64,000 nt of DNA from Geobacter sp. (GCA_003574895.1 PJFB01000013.1:62001-126000), one strand, 5' to 3'; positions 53,242-63,927 are shown, numbered from the stretch's first letter. A program made the numbers and translations. The notes: generated from the letters alone by a model not told the origin.

Positions 53242-54543
53242 ATGCCGTACCGCTGGCGCACAAGATTCGCGTTGTTGTTTCTGGCTGGGTTCATGGTCTC
53301 CTTCAGTCTCATGACCATGCCCAGCCTTGCCGCGGAACTGGATGATTCCGGTCTGTTTGTCGAGGCTTTCAACGCCTACCAGAAAAAAGACTACCTGCTC
53401 ACCATCGAAAAAATCGACCAACTCTCCCAGATTTTCCCTGACTCCCCCTTGCGCGACATATCGCTATTGCTGCTGGCTCGGGCCGGACTTTATTCCGGGG
53501 ACAACGAACTGGCTGCCAAAACCGCCAGGCAGTTCAATGACGAATTTGGCGACAGTCCGCTCAAGGCAACCCTGGAAGACGAGTTGCTTTCGCTTGTGAC
53601 GCGTCGTGGCAAAGGCGAAAAGCTCCTGCCTGACACGCAGTTGCGGGCAGCTGCCCTCAAGGTACGCAAAGATCAGCTCGCCATGGAACAGGCCGCAATA
53701 TTGAGGGCCGAACAGGAACGGCTGGCTAAAGAGCAAGCCGAGCGCGAGCGTATCGCCCAGGAAAAGGCCGAGAAAGAACGGCAAGAGCGTGAGCGCATTG
53801 CCGCAGAAAAACGGGCCAAGGAAAGCATCAAACTGGCCATTGTCATGCCGGCCGGAAACCATCTGATCGATGTGGGCAAAAAGGGGCAGATGCCATTCGA
53901 ATTGGTCAACAACAGCGCTAAATCCGAGGAGTTCCTGCTTACCGTGCCAGCCCCACTTGAGTACGCAGCAGTGTTGGCGACAGACGACAAACCGGGTGAC
54001 AAACTGGAGCGGGTGGCACTGGCAGCCGGCGAAAGAATCAAGGGGGTGCTGGCATTTCAAATGCCCCTTGACAGGGTTGACGGATATAAGGCGACCCTTC
54101 AGCTCAAGGCGATATCCGCCACCTACAATGACGTCGTGTTTTCAAAGGATGCACACGTCACCGCTTCGGCGCCACTGGTGCGTGCCGTGGCAAAACCGGA
54201 GCATATCGACGTTGCCAGGGGCGAACCCCTCACATACCATATAGCGCTGCTCAATGCGGGTTCTCTTACTGCCAGGGACCTTACCATGCGTGTCGTAATC
54301 CCGCCCCAGCTTAAATTAAACGAAGCATCCGGGACCGATTACCGCAGGGAAGCGGCAGGGGCCGTCATATTCAGCGTAGCAGCACTGGAAACCGGAAGCA
54401 TGATGGAATTCAACGTTAACGTGAATGTGAAGGACAATGTGATGGCAAAACAAGAGTTGCGCTTACAGATGGATGTCATTGACGGACAACTTCAGCGGAA
54501 GGATACCTTTACTTCCAAAGCTGCCGTTGTAAAAGGCAAGTAA
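53242..54543 (+). CDS. Secreted coiled-coil/DUF11-like protein of unknown function
   Basis: A 433-residue protein with a signal peptide (about residues 1-31), a helical repeat region (about 38-125, TPR-like: FVEAFNAYQKKDYLLTIEKIDQLSQIFPDSPLRDISLLLLARAGLY), a highly charged coiled coil (about 138-192, repeats of ER and AEK) and two beta-sandwich segments in the last 240 residues, the final one DUF11-like (GSLTARDLTMRVVIPPQLKLNEASG). It starts 5 bp after rpoD and is probably cotranscribed. Function unknown. Confidence 0.8.
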   Translation: MPYRWRTRFALLFLAGFMVSFSLMTMPSLAAELDDSGLFVEAFNAYQKKDYLLTIEKIDQLSQIFPDSPLRDISLLLLARAGLYSGDNELAAKTARQFNDEFGDSPLKATLEDELLSLVTRRGKGEKLLPDTQLRAAALKVRKDQLAMEQAAILRAEQERLAKEQAERERIAQEKAEKERQERERIAAEKRAKESIKLAIVMPAGNHLIDVGKKGQMPFELVNNSAKSEEFLLTVPAPLEYAAVLATDDKPGDKLERVALAAGERIKGVLAFQMPLDRVDGYKATLQLKAISATYNDVVFSKDAHVTASAPLVRAVAKPEHIDVARGEPLTYHIALLNAGSLTARDLTMRVVIPPQLKLNEASGTDYRREAAGAVIFSVAALETGSMMEFNVNVNVKDNVMAKQELRLQMDVIDGQLQRKDTFTSKAAVVKGK

Positions 54544-54625
54544 TTTTTTTGCAGCTGTTCCTTAACGGCATTGTGCCGTTCTTTCCCGACCTCCCGGCAT
54601 CTTGAACCAGGAGGTTTTGTTGTTT

Positions 54626-55747
54626 TCAGAGCACTACCAGATTGTCGCGGTGGATGATCACATCACCATAGCGGTACCCGAGAATATCTTCAATTTCGCG
54701 GCTCTTTCTACCTGCCAGACGGGCAATTTCACCGCTGGAATAATCCGACAGCCCGCGGGCAAACTCTTTTCCGTCAGGCCCGCACAGCCGCACACACCCC
54801 CCCCGGTCAAAGCGTCCTTCAACCTGAACAACACCTGATGGCAACAGGCTTTTCCCTTTTTTAAGCAACACCTCGCGGGCACCCTCATCGACAACTACCC
54901 TGCCAGCCGGTTTAAGCGTATAGGCGATCCAGTGCTTGCGCCGATTCAATCCTGCGTCCAACGGCAGAAACATCGTACCGACATCCTCGCCACGCAAGGC
55001 AGCACTGATGATCCCGCTTTGCTTCCCTGCCACCATGATGGTGGGAACACCATTTTTGCCGGCTTTTTTGGCCGCGGCAACCTTGGTTGCCATCCCTCCA
55101 GTGCCGACAGTGGATCCTGAACCGCCTGCCACCCGTTCGACCTCGCGGGACACCCCCTTTACCACGGAGATCAGCTTGGCATCCGGGTCCTTGCCGGGGT
55201 CGGCGCTGAAAAGTCCTTTGACATCCGTCAGGATCAGCAATAGTTGAGCCTCGGCCACATTGGTGACCAGCGCCGACAGATTGTCGTTATCACCGAATTT
55301 GATCTCATCAACCACGACAGTATCGTTTTCGTTGATCACAGGTATGATGCCGAAACCCAGCAAGGTGTCCAGGGTCGCACGGGCATTGAGAAACCGTTGC
55401 CGGCTGCCCAAATCTTCGCTGGTCAACAACACTTGGGCCGGCTTGAGACCATGGGGCGCCAGTCCTTGTTCGTAGGCATGCATCAGGCGTGTCTGCCCGA
55501 TGGCCGCTGCAGCCTGTTTCTGCGGTATGGTTTTGGGTTTTTCGGTCAATCCCAGTTCGCTGCGTCCGGCGGCAATGGCACCGGACGACACTACCAGCAC
55601 CTGCACGCCCTTTGACCTCAACACTGAAATGTCGTCGCAAATCTGGGCGATGACCGCAACATCAAGACTGCCATCGGAATCGGTCAACACCCTGCTGCCG
55701 ATCTTTACCACCACACGCTTTACCTTGTTCAACAACTCCTTGCGCAT
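54626..55747 (-). CDS. proB: Glutamate 5-kinase
   Basis: A 373-residue amino-acid kinase with C-terminal PUA domain, first enzyme of proline synthesis. [23 protein letters not shown] at the start; [21 protein letters not shown] (about residues 210-230) is the kinase signature; the PUA domain occupies about residues 275-373. The ATG at 55747 overlaps the obg stop (TAATG) and has AGGTGG 7 nt upstream; earlier ATGs are less well placed. Confidence 0.96.
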   Translation of the reverse strand: MRKELLNKVKRVVVKIGSRVLTDSDGSLDVAVIAQICDDISVLRSKGVQVLVVSSGAIAAGRSELGLTEKPKTIPQKQAAAAIGQTRLMHAYEQGLAPHGLKPAQVLLTSEDLGSRQRFLNARATLDTLLGFGIIPVINENDTVVVDEIKFGDNDNLSALVTNVAEAQLLLILTDVKGLFSADPGKDPDAKLISVVKGVSREVERVAGGSGSTVGTGGMATKVAAAKKAGKNGVPTIMVAGKQSGIISAALRGEDVGTMFLPLDAGLNRRKHWIAYTLKPAGRVVVDEGAREVLLKKGKSLLPSGVVQVEGRFDRGGCVRLCGPDGKEFARGLSDYSSGEIARLAGRKSREIEDILGYRYGDVIIHRDNLVVL

Positions 55748-56763
55748 TACCATTCCACCTCTGCCTTCCCCCACAACCGGCGTGCTATCTCATCCAGAAG
55801 CCTTTCGATCCCCTCGCCCGTGACGGAAGAAATTGGGAAAACCTTTATACCCCGGCTTTCGAACCAAGCGGTAATCTCGGAAAGTTTCTCCCGCGTTTGT
55901 GGCAAATCGGTCTTGGTGATAACCACGGCCTGTTCCTTATTGGCAAGTTCAGTGCTGAACAGGGCCAACTCCCGGTTAACCGCTTCGTATTCGGCCAAGG
56001 GGTCGCGGTCAGGCATCCAGGATATATCCACCAAGTGCAGCAGCATGCCGGAGCGTTCCAGATGTTTGAGAAAACGGTGCCCCAGGCCTGCTCCGGTACT
56101 GGCCCCTTCAATGATTCCGGGGATGTCGGCCACCACGAAGGAACGGTAATTTTTGTATTCCACCACTCCCAAGGAAGGAACCATGGTGGTGAAAGGATAA
56201 TCGGCAATTTTCGGACGGGCAGCCGAGATCTTGCTGATCAATGAGGACTTTCCGGCATTTGGCAGTCCCAAGAGCCCCACATCGGCCATCAGCTTCAATT
56301 CCAGGCGCAGCTTGCGTTCCTCCCCCGGCTCTCCGGGTTGGGCAAACTTGGGGGCCTTGTTGGTGGCAGTGGCAAAACGGGCGTTTCCCTGCCCGCCCCT
56401 TCCCCCTTTGAGCAGGACGACGCGCAGGCCCTCATCGGTCATGTCGGCCATTTGTTCGCCGGTATCGACATCCATGATAACCGTACCTACCGGCACCTTG
56501 ATGACCAAGTCCTCCCCTGCCGCGCCGTGGCGGTTTTTCCCCTGTCCGTTGTGCCCCTTCTCCGCCTTTTGATGCGGCCGATGACGCAATTCCAACAAGG
56601 TCGAAAGACCGGAAGTGGCAACAAAGATAACATCCCCGCCCCGACCGCCGTCACCGCCGGAAGGCCCGCCGAATTCTATGAACTTTTCATGGCGAAAGGC
56701 AACGCACCCTGCGCCGCCATGGCCGGAAGATGCAAACAGGGTTACTTCGTCGATAAATTTCAA
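55747..56763 (-). CDS. obg: GTPase Obg
   Basis: A 338-residue ribosome-associated GTPase. The glycine-rich Obg fold ([40 protein letters not shown]) is followed by the G domain: [11 protein letters not shown] (G1, about residues 166-176), [18 protein letters not shown] (G3) and ITKTDL (G4). It uses a TTG start preceded by GAGGT. It precedes proB. Confidence 0.96.
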   Translation of the reverse strand: MKFIDEVTLFASSGHGGAGCVAFRHEKFIEFGGPSGGDGGRGGDVIFVATSGLSTLLELRHRPHQKAEKGHNGQGKNRHGAAGEDLVIKVPVGTVIMDVDTGEQMADMTDEGLRVVLLKGGRGGQGNARFATATNKAPKFAQPGEPGEERKLRLELKLMADVGLLGLPNAGKSSLISKISAARPKIADYPFTTMVPSLGVVEYKNYRSFVVADIPGIIEGASTGAGLGHRFLKHLERSGMLLHLVDISWMPDRDPLAEYEAVNRELALFSTELANKEQAVVITKTDLPQTREKLSEITAWFESRGIKVFPISSVTGEGIERLLDEIARRLWGKAEVEW

Positions 56764-56969
56764 GCTGATACCTCAATTTCTTCAAAATACTATTTTCAAG
56801 GGGATACTGGGTGATTAACAGGGCTATTACTTTATGCCGCACAAGTCAAAACAAAAATGTTCACGCCACGATGGGACTACGCAACGTTTTGAAACCACAA
56901 ATCAAAGATTTGATTAATAGACTTTCTTTGCCTAGTTGCGGCATCGCGCGAGTGCAGTCTTTTTGTGCA

Positions 56970-58139
56970 TTATTTCCCGTCCAGCCATGATTGAATGGTC
57001 TGCATCCGCCCGGTCCACGCTTCGCTCAGACGCTCCTTCAGGAAAGCTACGAACAGGCTGTCGAAAAGCTGCACTCCCTGTTCCAGCAAGTACATACGTT
57101 CGTAAAAGGCAGCTTCGCGCTCGCTCATCTCATCCACCGTGGCATCACGCTCAATGCGCACCTGTGGACACTTGAACGAGGCAAAGCCGAAGGTATCCCC
57201 TTTCAGCGTAAGCTTCCAAAGGTTTTCATCCTTTTCCATGCAAAAAGTGGCACTGGTAATTTTCTTACCACTCTTCAAGGCCGAGATGGCCTCCAGATAG
57301 CTGTCCTGGGAGCCGGATACCGAGACTTTCTGGATCCCCCCCTCTTCGCCACCACCCTGGAGCTGGATGCGGTCATCGATCCAGGCCGAGAAGCGTTCGC
57401 CTCCGCTGAAATGGCCAGGAGTGCAGACATTGAAATCCCCTTCTCCACCCAGGCCGCGCTGGAGCAACCAGGGCATGAAATCCCAGCCCAGCCACTGGTT
57501 GTCGCGGATCAGCGCCACCACCGAATCGGAACCGGCCTGGTTGGCCTTTTCCAGGCGTTCGAGCATCTCCCCTTCCAAAAGCTTCCTGGCACGCGCAAAC
57601 GGGTGAATCGCCACTGGATGCAAGCCCTCGAAAGTTTTACGGAAAATCTCCTCGAAGCGCTCCACCACTTTGCTACCCAGACTAAAGAGAGTCAGCACGC
57701 CACTCTTCTGGTCCCAGACCACATCGACCGTAGATGGAACAGGCAGGCACTTGGCCATCAGCCGCACCTGCACCAGCTCCTTTATTTCGGCCCGTTTGTT
57801 CTTGGGAGTGCGCCGCATATTCGGATGCTGGGCCAGAAAGGCGCCCTCTTCCCGGCCGGTGTGTGATTTGAGCACCGCGGCCGGGATTTTGCGTTGGTCA
57901 CGGCGCAGCGAAAAAAGTACGTAGTTGTCGCGCCAAAAATCCGATGGCGCTTCAAATGTGGCGTTATCCGGCTGGTCGATGTGGGTCCACCCTTCGGAGC
58001 TTTCCTCGGCCGAATTTTCTATGGACTGGAAACCACGACCAGCCAGCTTCTGTGAAAACCAGGCAAATTGGTCTTTCTCCGGCACGTCGCCGGTGATGTT
58101 GAATTGGGTTACGCTGACGGTATTCGAATAGACGCCCAT
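56970..58139 (-). CDS. rdgC: RdgC-like recombination-associated protein
   Basis: A 389-residue protein, longer than E. coli RdgC (about 300) but similar to forms in this class. FSLRRDQRKIPAAVLKSHTGREEGAFLAQHPNMRRTPKNKRAEIKELVQVRLMAKCLPVPSTVDVVWD contains the family core. RdgC forms ring dimers that bind DNA and modulate RecA. The start at MGVYSNTVSVTQF is preferred over 58175; only AAAGG lies upstream, with wide spacing. Confidence 0.8.
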   Translation of the reverse strand: MGVYSNTVSVTQFNITGDVPEKDQFAWFSQKLAGRGFQSIENSAEESSEGWTHIDQPDNATFEAPSDFWRDNYVLFSLRRDQRKIPAAVLKSHTGREEGAFLAQHPNMRRTPKNKRAEIKELVQVRLMAKCLPVPSTVDVVWDQKSGVLTLFSLGSKVVERFEEIFRKTFEGLHPVAIHPFARARKLLEGEMLERLEKANQAGSDSVVALIRDNQWLGWDFMPWLLQRGLGGEGDFNVCTPGHFSGGERFSAWIDDRIQLQGGGEEGGIQKVSVSGSQDSYLEAISALKSGKKITSATFCMEKDENLWKLTLKGDTFGFASFKCPQVRIERDATVDEMSEREAAFYERMYLLEQGVQLFDSLFVAFLKERLSEAWTGRMQTIQSWLDGK

Positions 58140-58265
58140 GAATATAATTGATTCCTTTCGGTTAATTGCCTGCATCAGGGAGGTTAGGCGCGGTTATTGT
58201 TGTTATTGCGCCTGACAGGAATGGTGAGCTTGATCGAATTAACTTTTGGTTCTGATTACACAACC

Positions 58266-58296
58266 GGGGAGAGGCGGGCTGAACCGCCCCTCCCCG
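58266..58296. other. GC-rich hairpin downstream of the DegP-type gene
   Basis: GGGGAGAGGCGGG pairs with CCGCCCCTCCCC around a short loop. It lies just after the minus-strand stop at 58309, but has no T-run on either strand, so it is a weak terminator or a processing/stabilising structure. Confidence 0.5.
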
Positions 58297-58308
58297 GGCC
58301 TTTGGAAA

Positions 58309-59721
58309 TCAATCCGCACTCATGGCCACGTAATGCACGCTGCCGTCCTGGCGTCTGAGCAGAAGCCGTACCACATCTCCTTTTTTGATTTTGGCGACTG
58401 CGGCATTGAACTTGTTAAGGGTGTCCGGACGCTGGCCGTTGATCTCGATAATGATGGATCCTGGCACAACGCCCGCTTCCTCGGCAGAAGAACCCGGCTT
58501 CACCTCGGTGATCACCAGCCCCTTGCTGTCCCTGATTCCCAGCTGTTCGGCCATTGCCTTGGTCAGCTCCTTGACGGTGAGGCCGATCTTCTCGCTTTCA
58601 TTGGCAGTGATGGCAGTTGCTTCCGTATCTCCATCCTTGAGCTTGGCCACGGTAACATTCAGCTCCAAGCGCTTGCCATCCCGGAACACCGTGATCTTAG
58701 TCTTCTTGTCAACCGGCGTGGTTGCCACCAAACGTGGAAGCTCGTTATATTCGTTGATCTTCTTACCGTCGAACTCCAGCACGATGTCGCCGGCTTTGAG
58801 GCCAGCCTTGTCGGCCGGGCTGTCTTTCACCACATCGGCAATCAGGGCGCCCTTCTCGGCATCCAGGTTGAAAGATTTGGCCAGTTCCGGCGTCACGGAC
58901 TGGATCTGCACCCCGAGGTAGCCTCGGGTTACCTTGCCATTCTCACGCAGCTGGGTAATGATATCCTTGGCCATGTTGATCGGAATGGCGAAACCGATTC
59001 CCTGGCCTCCGGCGATAATGGCGCTGTTGATCCCTATCACCTTGCCGGCGGTATTGAAGAGCGGGCCGCCAGAATTGCCTGGGTTGATGGAGGCGTCGGT
59101 CTGAATGAAATCGTCATAGGGCCCGCTGCCGATCACCCTCCCCTTGGCGCTGACGATCCCGGCGGTAACCGTTTGCGAAAGCCCGAAGGGGTTGCCGATG
59201 GCCATGACCCATTCCCCAACTTCCAGGGCATCGCTGTCACCCAGTTCGGTAAAAGGGAGTTTGTCTTTTTCGTTGATCTTGATAAGGGCAAGATCGAGCT
59301 TTTCATCCACGCCCTTGATTTCTCCCTTTGCCTCCCGGCCATCGGAGAGCTTGACCGTCACCTCGTCGGCGCCGCTGACCACGTGATTGTTGGTCAGGAT
59401 ATAACCATCGGAGCTGATGATGAAGCCGCTGCCCAGGCTTTGTTCGCGGCGCGGACGTTGTTGCGGCATTTGATCGAAAAATTGGCCGAAAAAGTCATCG
59501 AAAAACTTGTCCGAGGGGTTATTGGAATGGGGCCGCTGTATTCGCTGCCTCAATTTGATGTTTTTCGCCGCCCGGATATTAACCACCGATGGCGTCAGTT
59601 TCTTGGCCAATGCGACAAAATCAGGGCTGACGGTTTTGGCTGGGGCTGATAACGGGACAGCAAGGGTAAGCATCACACCAACGATCAGAATACGTACAGA
59701 AGACACGATACTTGACGACAT
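58309..59721 (-). CDS. Periplasmic serine protease DegP/HtrA (DegQ-type)
   Basis: A 470-residue exported protease. Signal peptide about residues 1-28; trypsin-like domain with triad H113 (TNNHVV), D143 (LDLALIKI) and S217 (GNSGGPL); two PDZ domains (about 255-345 and 365-465). It degrades or refolds misfolded envelope proteins. GGAGG 8 nt before the ATG at 59721 supports this start over upstream ATGs. It lies downstream of a response regulator that may control it. Confidence 0.93.
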   Translation of the reverse strand: MSSSIVSSVRILIVGVMLTLAVPLSAPAKTVSPDFVALAKKLTPSVVNIRAAKNIKLRQRIQRPHSNNPSDKFFDDFFGQFFDQMPQQRPRREQSLGSGFIISSDGYILTNNHVVSGADEVTVKLSDGREAKGEIKGVDEKLDLALIKINEKDKLPFTELGDSDALEVGEWVMAIGNPFGLSQTVTAGIVSAKGRVIGSGPYDDFIQTDASINPGNSGGPLFNTAGKVIGINSAIIAGGQGIGFAIPINMAKDIITQLRENGKVTRGYLGVQIQSVTPELAKSFNLDAEKGALIADVVKDSPADKAGLKAGDIVLEFDGKKINEYNELPRLVATTPVDKKTKITVFRDGKRLELNVTVAKLKDGDTEATAITANESEKIGLTVKELTKAMAEQLGIRDSKGLVITEVKPGSSAEEAGVVPGSIIIEINGQRPDTLNKFNAAVAKIKKGDVVRLLLRRQDGSVHYVAMSAD

Positions 59722-59851
59722 GTTCCAGACCTCCATAATTTTTGTAGATCGAACGGCGAGGGGCGGGTCGCTTTCAGCCACGACACCGCCCCGTCTCTGT
59801 TTCTTTGTTGAAACATACCCTATAACTGCAAAAAAATCAACCCGCTGCCGG

Positions 59852-60523
59852 TTACCCCTCCCTGAGGATGTAGCCTTGGCCACGTACGGTGTGGATCAGC
59901 TTGGTAGCATACTCCTTATCGACTTTTTTACGCAGGTAATTGACATAAACGTCAATGATATTGGTGAAGCTGTCAAAGGCGTAATCCCAGACATGCTCGG
60001 CAATCATGGCACGGGACAATACCGTATTGGGGTTGCGCATCATGTACTCCAAGAGCCCGTACTCTTTGGAGGTAAGGTCGATCTCAGTGCCGCCGCGCCA
60101 TACCTTGTGGGACACAGGGTCTATACGCAGGTCGGCAAAACGGATCTCGGCGCCACGGTCCTGTTCACCCCTGCGCAGCAGAGCCCTGACGCGGGCCAAC
60201 AATTCGGCAAAAGCGAATGGCTTGGTCAGGTAGTCATCGGAACCGGCCTCCAAGCCGGAAACGATGTCATCTGTGGTATCACGGGCGGTGAGCATAAGCA
60301 CCGGGATGTGCTTGCCGGCTTCCCGCAGTTCCTTAACCACGGTCAAGCCGTCCTTTTTGGGCAGCATTACATCCAGAATCACCAGGCTGAAATCATTTTC
60401 CAGGGCCTGCTTGAAACCTTCAGCGCCGTCATGGGTAACGGTAACCTCGTATTTGTCTTCTTCAAGTCCGCGTTTGATAAAACCCGCTACCTTTTTCTCG
60501 TCTTCAACGACTAGAATTTTCAT
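59852..60523 (-). CDS. OmpR-family response regulator
   Basis: A 223-residue regulator with receiver domain (D51 in LVILDVMLPKKDGLTVV; K100 in LTKPFAFAELLARV) and winged-helix DNA-binding domain (EIDLTSKEYGLLEYMMRNPNTVLSRAMIAEHVWDYAF). It resembles CusR/CopR-type regulators. No partner histidine kinase is in the window. AAAGGAGAACAG precedes the ATG. Confidence 0.9.
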   Translation of the reverse strand: MKILVVEDEKKVAGFIKRGLEEDKYEVTVTHDGAEGFKQALENDFSLVILDVMLPKKDGLTVVKELREAGKHIPVLMLTARDTTDDIVSGLEAGSDDYLTKPFAFAELLARVRALLRRGEQDRGAEIRFADLRIDPVSHKVWRGGTEIDLTSKEYGLLEYMMRNPNTVLSRAMIAEHVWDYAFDSFTNIIDVYVNYLRKKVDKEYATKLIHTVRGQGYILREG

Positions 60524-60566
60524 CTTCTGTTCTCCTTTTATTCAGTGTTGTGATCAAAAGCTTGGC

Positions 60567-61376
60567 TCAGCTGCCCGCGGCAGCATTCATACGCCTCATG
60601 ATGTCGGAAGATGCTTCCTCCACCGATTTATTGGTAACATCGATTACCATCCACTCGGGATGTTTGCGATAAAGTTGTATGGAGTAAGCGATTTCATCCT
60701 CTACTTGCTGATAATCGGCATAACTCCCTCGGGGACTCTGGCGCATATTGATGAGCCGCGAGGTACGGATCTCGACCAACCGCTTGGCGTCAATGACCAA
60801 TCCCACGATTTTGCTCTGGTCGATCTGGAACAGCTCCTCTGGCGGCTCAATACCTTTCACCAGCGGAACATTGGCCACCTTGTATCCCTTGTGGGCCAGA
60901 TACATGGAGAGCGGCGTCTTGGAAGAACGGGACACCCCCACCAATACCAGATCGGCCTTATGCAGATAGCGCGTTTCCTGGCCGTCATCGTGCTTGACCG
61001 TGAAATTGACCGCTTCTACCCGTTTATAGTAATCAGTATCTATGCGTTGCAACAATCCGGGCTTTTCCCGGGAAGGGATTCCCAAATAACGTGAAAGGCT
61101 ATATATAAGAGAACTCAACAGATCCACCGCTATGAGCCCATGCTCCTCGGCAACCCGCTCAACGACTTCTGCAAGATGCGGATCTACCAGCGTATAAACA
61201 ACCATTCCGGGATCATGGACAGCCACTGACATGGCTTGCACAACTTCTGCCGGAGTACGAATCTGGAAAAGACGCTGAACCCTGACGTCATCATCATAAA
61301 ATTGCGATAGGGCTGCCCTTATAACCCGTTCAGCGGTTTCACCTGTTGAGTCGGAAAGGACATAAATTGTTTTCAT
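60567..61376 (-). CDS. ppsR: PEP synthase regulatory kinase/pyrophosphorylase (DUF299)
   Basis: A 269-residue bifunctional enzyme that phosphorylates PEP synthase (or PPDK) at threonine using ADP and reverses it by pyrophosphorolysis. IYVLSDSTGETAERVIRAAL at the start and the P-loop-like GVSRSSKTPLSMYLAHKG (about residues 150-167) are diagnostic. No ppsA or ppdK neighbour is visible, so its target gene is elsewhere. Confidence 0.93.
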   Translation of the reverse strand: MKTIYVLSDSTGETAERVIRAALSQFYDDDVRVQRLFQIRTPAEVVQAMSVAVHDPGMVVYTLVDPHLAEVVERVAEEHGLIAVDLLSSLIYSLSRYLGIPSREKPGLLQRIDTDYYKRVEAVNFTVKHDDGQETRYLHKADLVLVGVSRSSKTPLSMYLAHKGYKVANVPLVKGIEPPEELFQIDQSKIVGLVIDAKRLVEIRTSRLINMRQSPRGSYADYQQVEDEIAYSIQLYRKHPEWMVIDVTNKSVEEASSDIMRRMNAAAGS

Positions 61377-61540
61377 GATAAAATTGCCAGCTTTCTGTAT
61401 CTCATTAGCTTCACGAGACCGTTTCTAATTAAAAGTAGACCTCAGCATTGTGATTTTGTCAAGATTTTTTTGTTGCCAACAAGCCGCAGTTCTGCTAACT
61501 TCTTGATCTTCTGAGTAATTCACCTTAAAGGCGACCAATT

Positions 61541-62470
61541 TTGAACGATTCCTGGCTGGAAATTGCCTGCGATGTTCCCACCGAACTGGCCGACATAGTT
61601 GCCGAATACCTGTCCGAACTCTCCGGCAACGGTGTCTGCATCGAGAACCTGAACGTAGACGCCTTCTCCCATAGCGAAATCACCCATTCCCCGTTCATGA
61701 CGGTTCGGGCGTATTTCCCGGCCAATGCCGACACAGATGCCCTGGCTACCGAAATCAAACACTTTCTGTCCGGCCTGGCAGAGCAGCACCCCGGTTTTGT
61801 GCCGACAATGCCTGCCGTTTCAACGGTCAAAAGCGAAGACTGGAGTACCAGTTGGAAAGCCAACTTCAAGGCGCTGCGAGTTGGCAGGCGGCTATTGATC
61901 GTGCCGTCATGGGAAGAGGCCCGGCCACTGCCTGACGACATAGTGTTGCGTCTCGATCCCGGTATGGCCTTTGGTACCGGTGGCCACGAGACCACCCGCC
62001 TCTGCCTGGAGCTGCTTGAACAGATCATGGACGAAACTCCGACCTTGCATTCGCCCTCTGTTCTTGATCTGGGCACCGGCTCAGGCATCCTGGCCATGGC
62101 AGCGGTTCAGTTGGGAGCGGCCCGCGTGTGCGCCGTGGATATCGATCCACAGGCAGTAGAGGTCGCTCACCAGAATCTGGAGGCAAATGGCCTGGCTGAA
62201 TTTGTCGAATTCAGCACCACCCCCCTGGAGTCGCTGAATGGCGACTTTGACATCATACTGGCCAACATCCTGGCCGAGGAGTTGGTCCGGCTGGCCCCGC
62301 ATCTGACAGAACGCTTGGCGACCGGCGGGAAACTGGTTCTTTCCGGTATCCTGGCCGAGAAAGAGAATCTGGTGCTGAGAGGATTCGCGGATCAACCGCT
62401 GGAGCATGTCGAAACGCGCAAACAGGGAGAATGGGTTGCGATTCTCTACCGGAAAGGCGACACAGCGTGA
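61541..62470 (+). CDS. prmA: Ribosomal protein L11 methyltransferase
   Basis: A 309-residue SAM-dependent enzyme that methylates L11. The N-terminal substrate-recognition domain precedes the methyltransferase core with FGTGGHETTRLCLELL and DLGTGSGILAMAAVQLGAARVCAVDIDP (about residues 175-202) and DIILANILAEELVRLAPHL. It uses a TTG start with AAAGGCG upstream. It overlaps rsmE (GTGA). Confidence 0.94.
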   Translation: MNDSWLEIACDVPTELADIVAEYLSELSGNGVCIENLNVDAFSHSEITHSPFMTVRAYFPANADTDALATEIKHFLSGLAEQHPGFVPTMPAVSTVKSEDWSTSWKANFKALRVGRRLLIVPSWEEARPLPDDIVLRLDPGMAFGTGGHETTRLCLELLEQIMDETPTLHSPSVLDLGTGSGILAMAAVQLGAARVCAVDIDPQAVEVAHQNLEANGLAEFVEFSTTPLESLNGDFDIILANILAEELVRLAPHLTERLATGGKLVLSGILAEKENLVLRGFADQPLEHVETRKQGEWVAILYRKGDTA

Positions 62471-63213
62471 GCACCCGGCGTTTCATGATCAGCTCCCGCA
62501 GCATCCGCAACGGATACGCATCCTTTGACGGTGAACTCTTCAATCACATTGTGCGGGTGCTGCGATTGAGCCCCGGCGATGCGGTAACCCTGGTGGATGA
62601 AAAGGCGAACGAGCATAAGGGAGTCATCGATCAGGTTGCCAAGGAGTGGGTAGCGGTCAAGATCGCAATGTCGGTCGAAGCGCCGGAAACAAACGCCAAT
62701 GCGGCCCGGATAACCATCTGCCAGGCCATTCCCAAAGGTGAAAAGATCGACCTGATTTTGCAGAAAGGCACCGAGTTGGGCGTCCATGATTTCTGGGTCT
62801 TCGGTGGCCGACGCTCCGTGGTCCGCGTGCGGGATGACCAGCGCAACAACAAGCTTGAGCGGTGGAACAGGATCACTTCGGAAGCGGCGCGGCAATGCGG
62901 CAGGAGGACCATTCCGGCTGTTTCCTGGTTTCCGTCCGCGGTTGAAGCGGCAGACGCGTCGCATCACGATCTGCGCCTGCTGCTCTGGGAAGGCGAGCGC
63001 GAAAAAAACCTCAAAAGCACCTTGGCCGGAATTGGCCGGCCCGCCACGATCGCGGTAGCAATCGGCCCCGAAGGCGGGTTCGATCCACTGGAGGTGCGGC
63101 ATTTCGCAAAGCACGGGTTTCAGCCGATCTGCCTGGGAGAGAGAATACTGCGTACGGAAACAGCCACTATTGCTATTACTGCAATTTTGCAGTATATGTT
63201 TGAAGATATCTAG
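62467..63213 (+). CDS. rsmE: 16S rRNA m3U1498 methyltransferase
   Basis: A 248-residue SPOUT methyltransferase. It begins STRRFMISSRSIRNGYASFDGELFNHIVRVLRLSPGD and ends with the knot region AIGPEGGFDPLEVRHFAKHGFQPICLGERILRTETA. The GTG at 62467 overlaps the prmA stop; the frame is open upstream inside prmA. The prmA-rsmE pairing is a common arrangement. Confidence 0.94.
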   Translation: MSTRRFMISSRSIRNGYASFDGELFNHIVRVLRLSPGDAVTLVDEKANEHKGVIDQVAKEWVAVKIAMSVEAPETNANAARITICQAIPKGEKIDLILQKGTELGVHDFWVFGGRRSVVRVRDDQRNNKLERWNRITSEAARQCGRRTIPAVSWFPSAVEAADASHHDLRLLLWEGEREKNLKSTLAGIGRPATIAVAIGPEGGFDPLEVRHFAKHGFQPICLGERILRTETATIAITAILQYMFEDI

Positions 63214-63270
63214 GCAAGACAACTCAGCAGATTTAACTATTGCGGGTTCCTCACAGATAAGGAGCAGCAG

Positions 63271-63867
63271 ATGAAATGCCCCAAGTGTGGATACAACAGT
63301 TTTGAGCACTATGATACCTGTAAGAAATGCTCACACGACCTGACCGGTTACAAGGCTACATTCGGTCTAAAAGCAATTGTTCTGCCGCTGGACGCCCGCG
63401 CTTCCATGGCCGAGGCACTGGCGGCCGAAACCGCCGCAGCCAGCCCGGCCCCTGAAGAAGTCGAAACCGCAGCTACTGACATGTTTTCGTTCGATCTGCC
63501 CGACGACGCAGCAACTGCAACCCTGGACACCGACAAAGACAATCCCTTCAATTTTGACGACGAGCCTGGCCCTGCCAAATCAACGATAGGTGAATTCTCC
63601 TTTGATGAGGAGGAAAAGTCGCCCCAGGCAAAAGCAGAGGAAGATGCCTTTGCCAGCCTGCTGGAGTCAACCTCACTGGAAGACAAAAACGTTGCCCCGA
63701 AAGTCGAGGCCCCGGCTAAAGCTGCTGCCGGTAGCAGCCCGGGTGAATTTGATCTGGACAATTTTTCCTGGGACGACACGCCGGAAACGCCTGCCGCTGG
63801 AGCATCAAAACCCGACGACGACTTCAACAGCCTCTTTGGCGACATGGACGAAACCACCAAGAAATAG
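63271..63867 (+). CDS. Zinc-ribbon protein with acidic, disordered tail
   Basis: A 198-residue protein. Two CxxC pairs at the start (MKCPKCGYNSFEHYDTCKKC) form a zinc ribbon like those of small regulatory or membrane-associated proteins. The rest is low-complexity, rich in D, E, A and P, with repeats around FSFD and FNFDDEP, and no membrane segment. Function unknown. A good terminator follows, then mutL. Confidence 0.7.
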   Translation: MKCPKCGYNSFEHYDTCKKCSHDLTGYKATFGLKAIVLPLDARASMAEALAAETAAASPAPEEVETAATDMFSFDLPDDAATATLDTDKDNPFNFDDEPGPAKSTIGEFSFDEEEKSPQAKAEEDAFASLLESTSLEDKNVAPKVEAPAKAAAGSSPGEFDLDNFSWDDTPETPAAGASKPDDDFNSLFGDMDETTKK

Positions 63868-63898
63868 CGTCATCTGCACATAACATACAGGCATCAGG

Positions 63899-63927
63899 AA
63901 AGAGCGGGACACCCCGCTCTTTTTTTC
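63899..63927 (+). terminator. Terminator downstream of the zinc-ribbon gene
   Basis: AGAGCGGG pairs perfectly with CCCGCTCT around a 4-nt loop and is followed by seven T. It ends the prmA-rsmE group ahead of mutL. Confidence 0.88.
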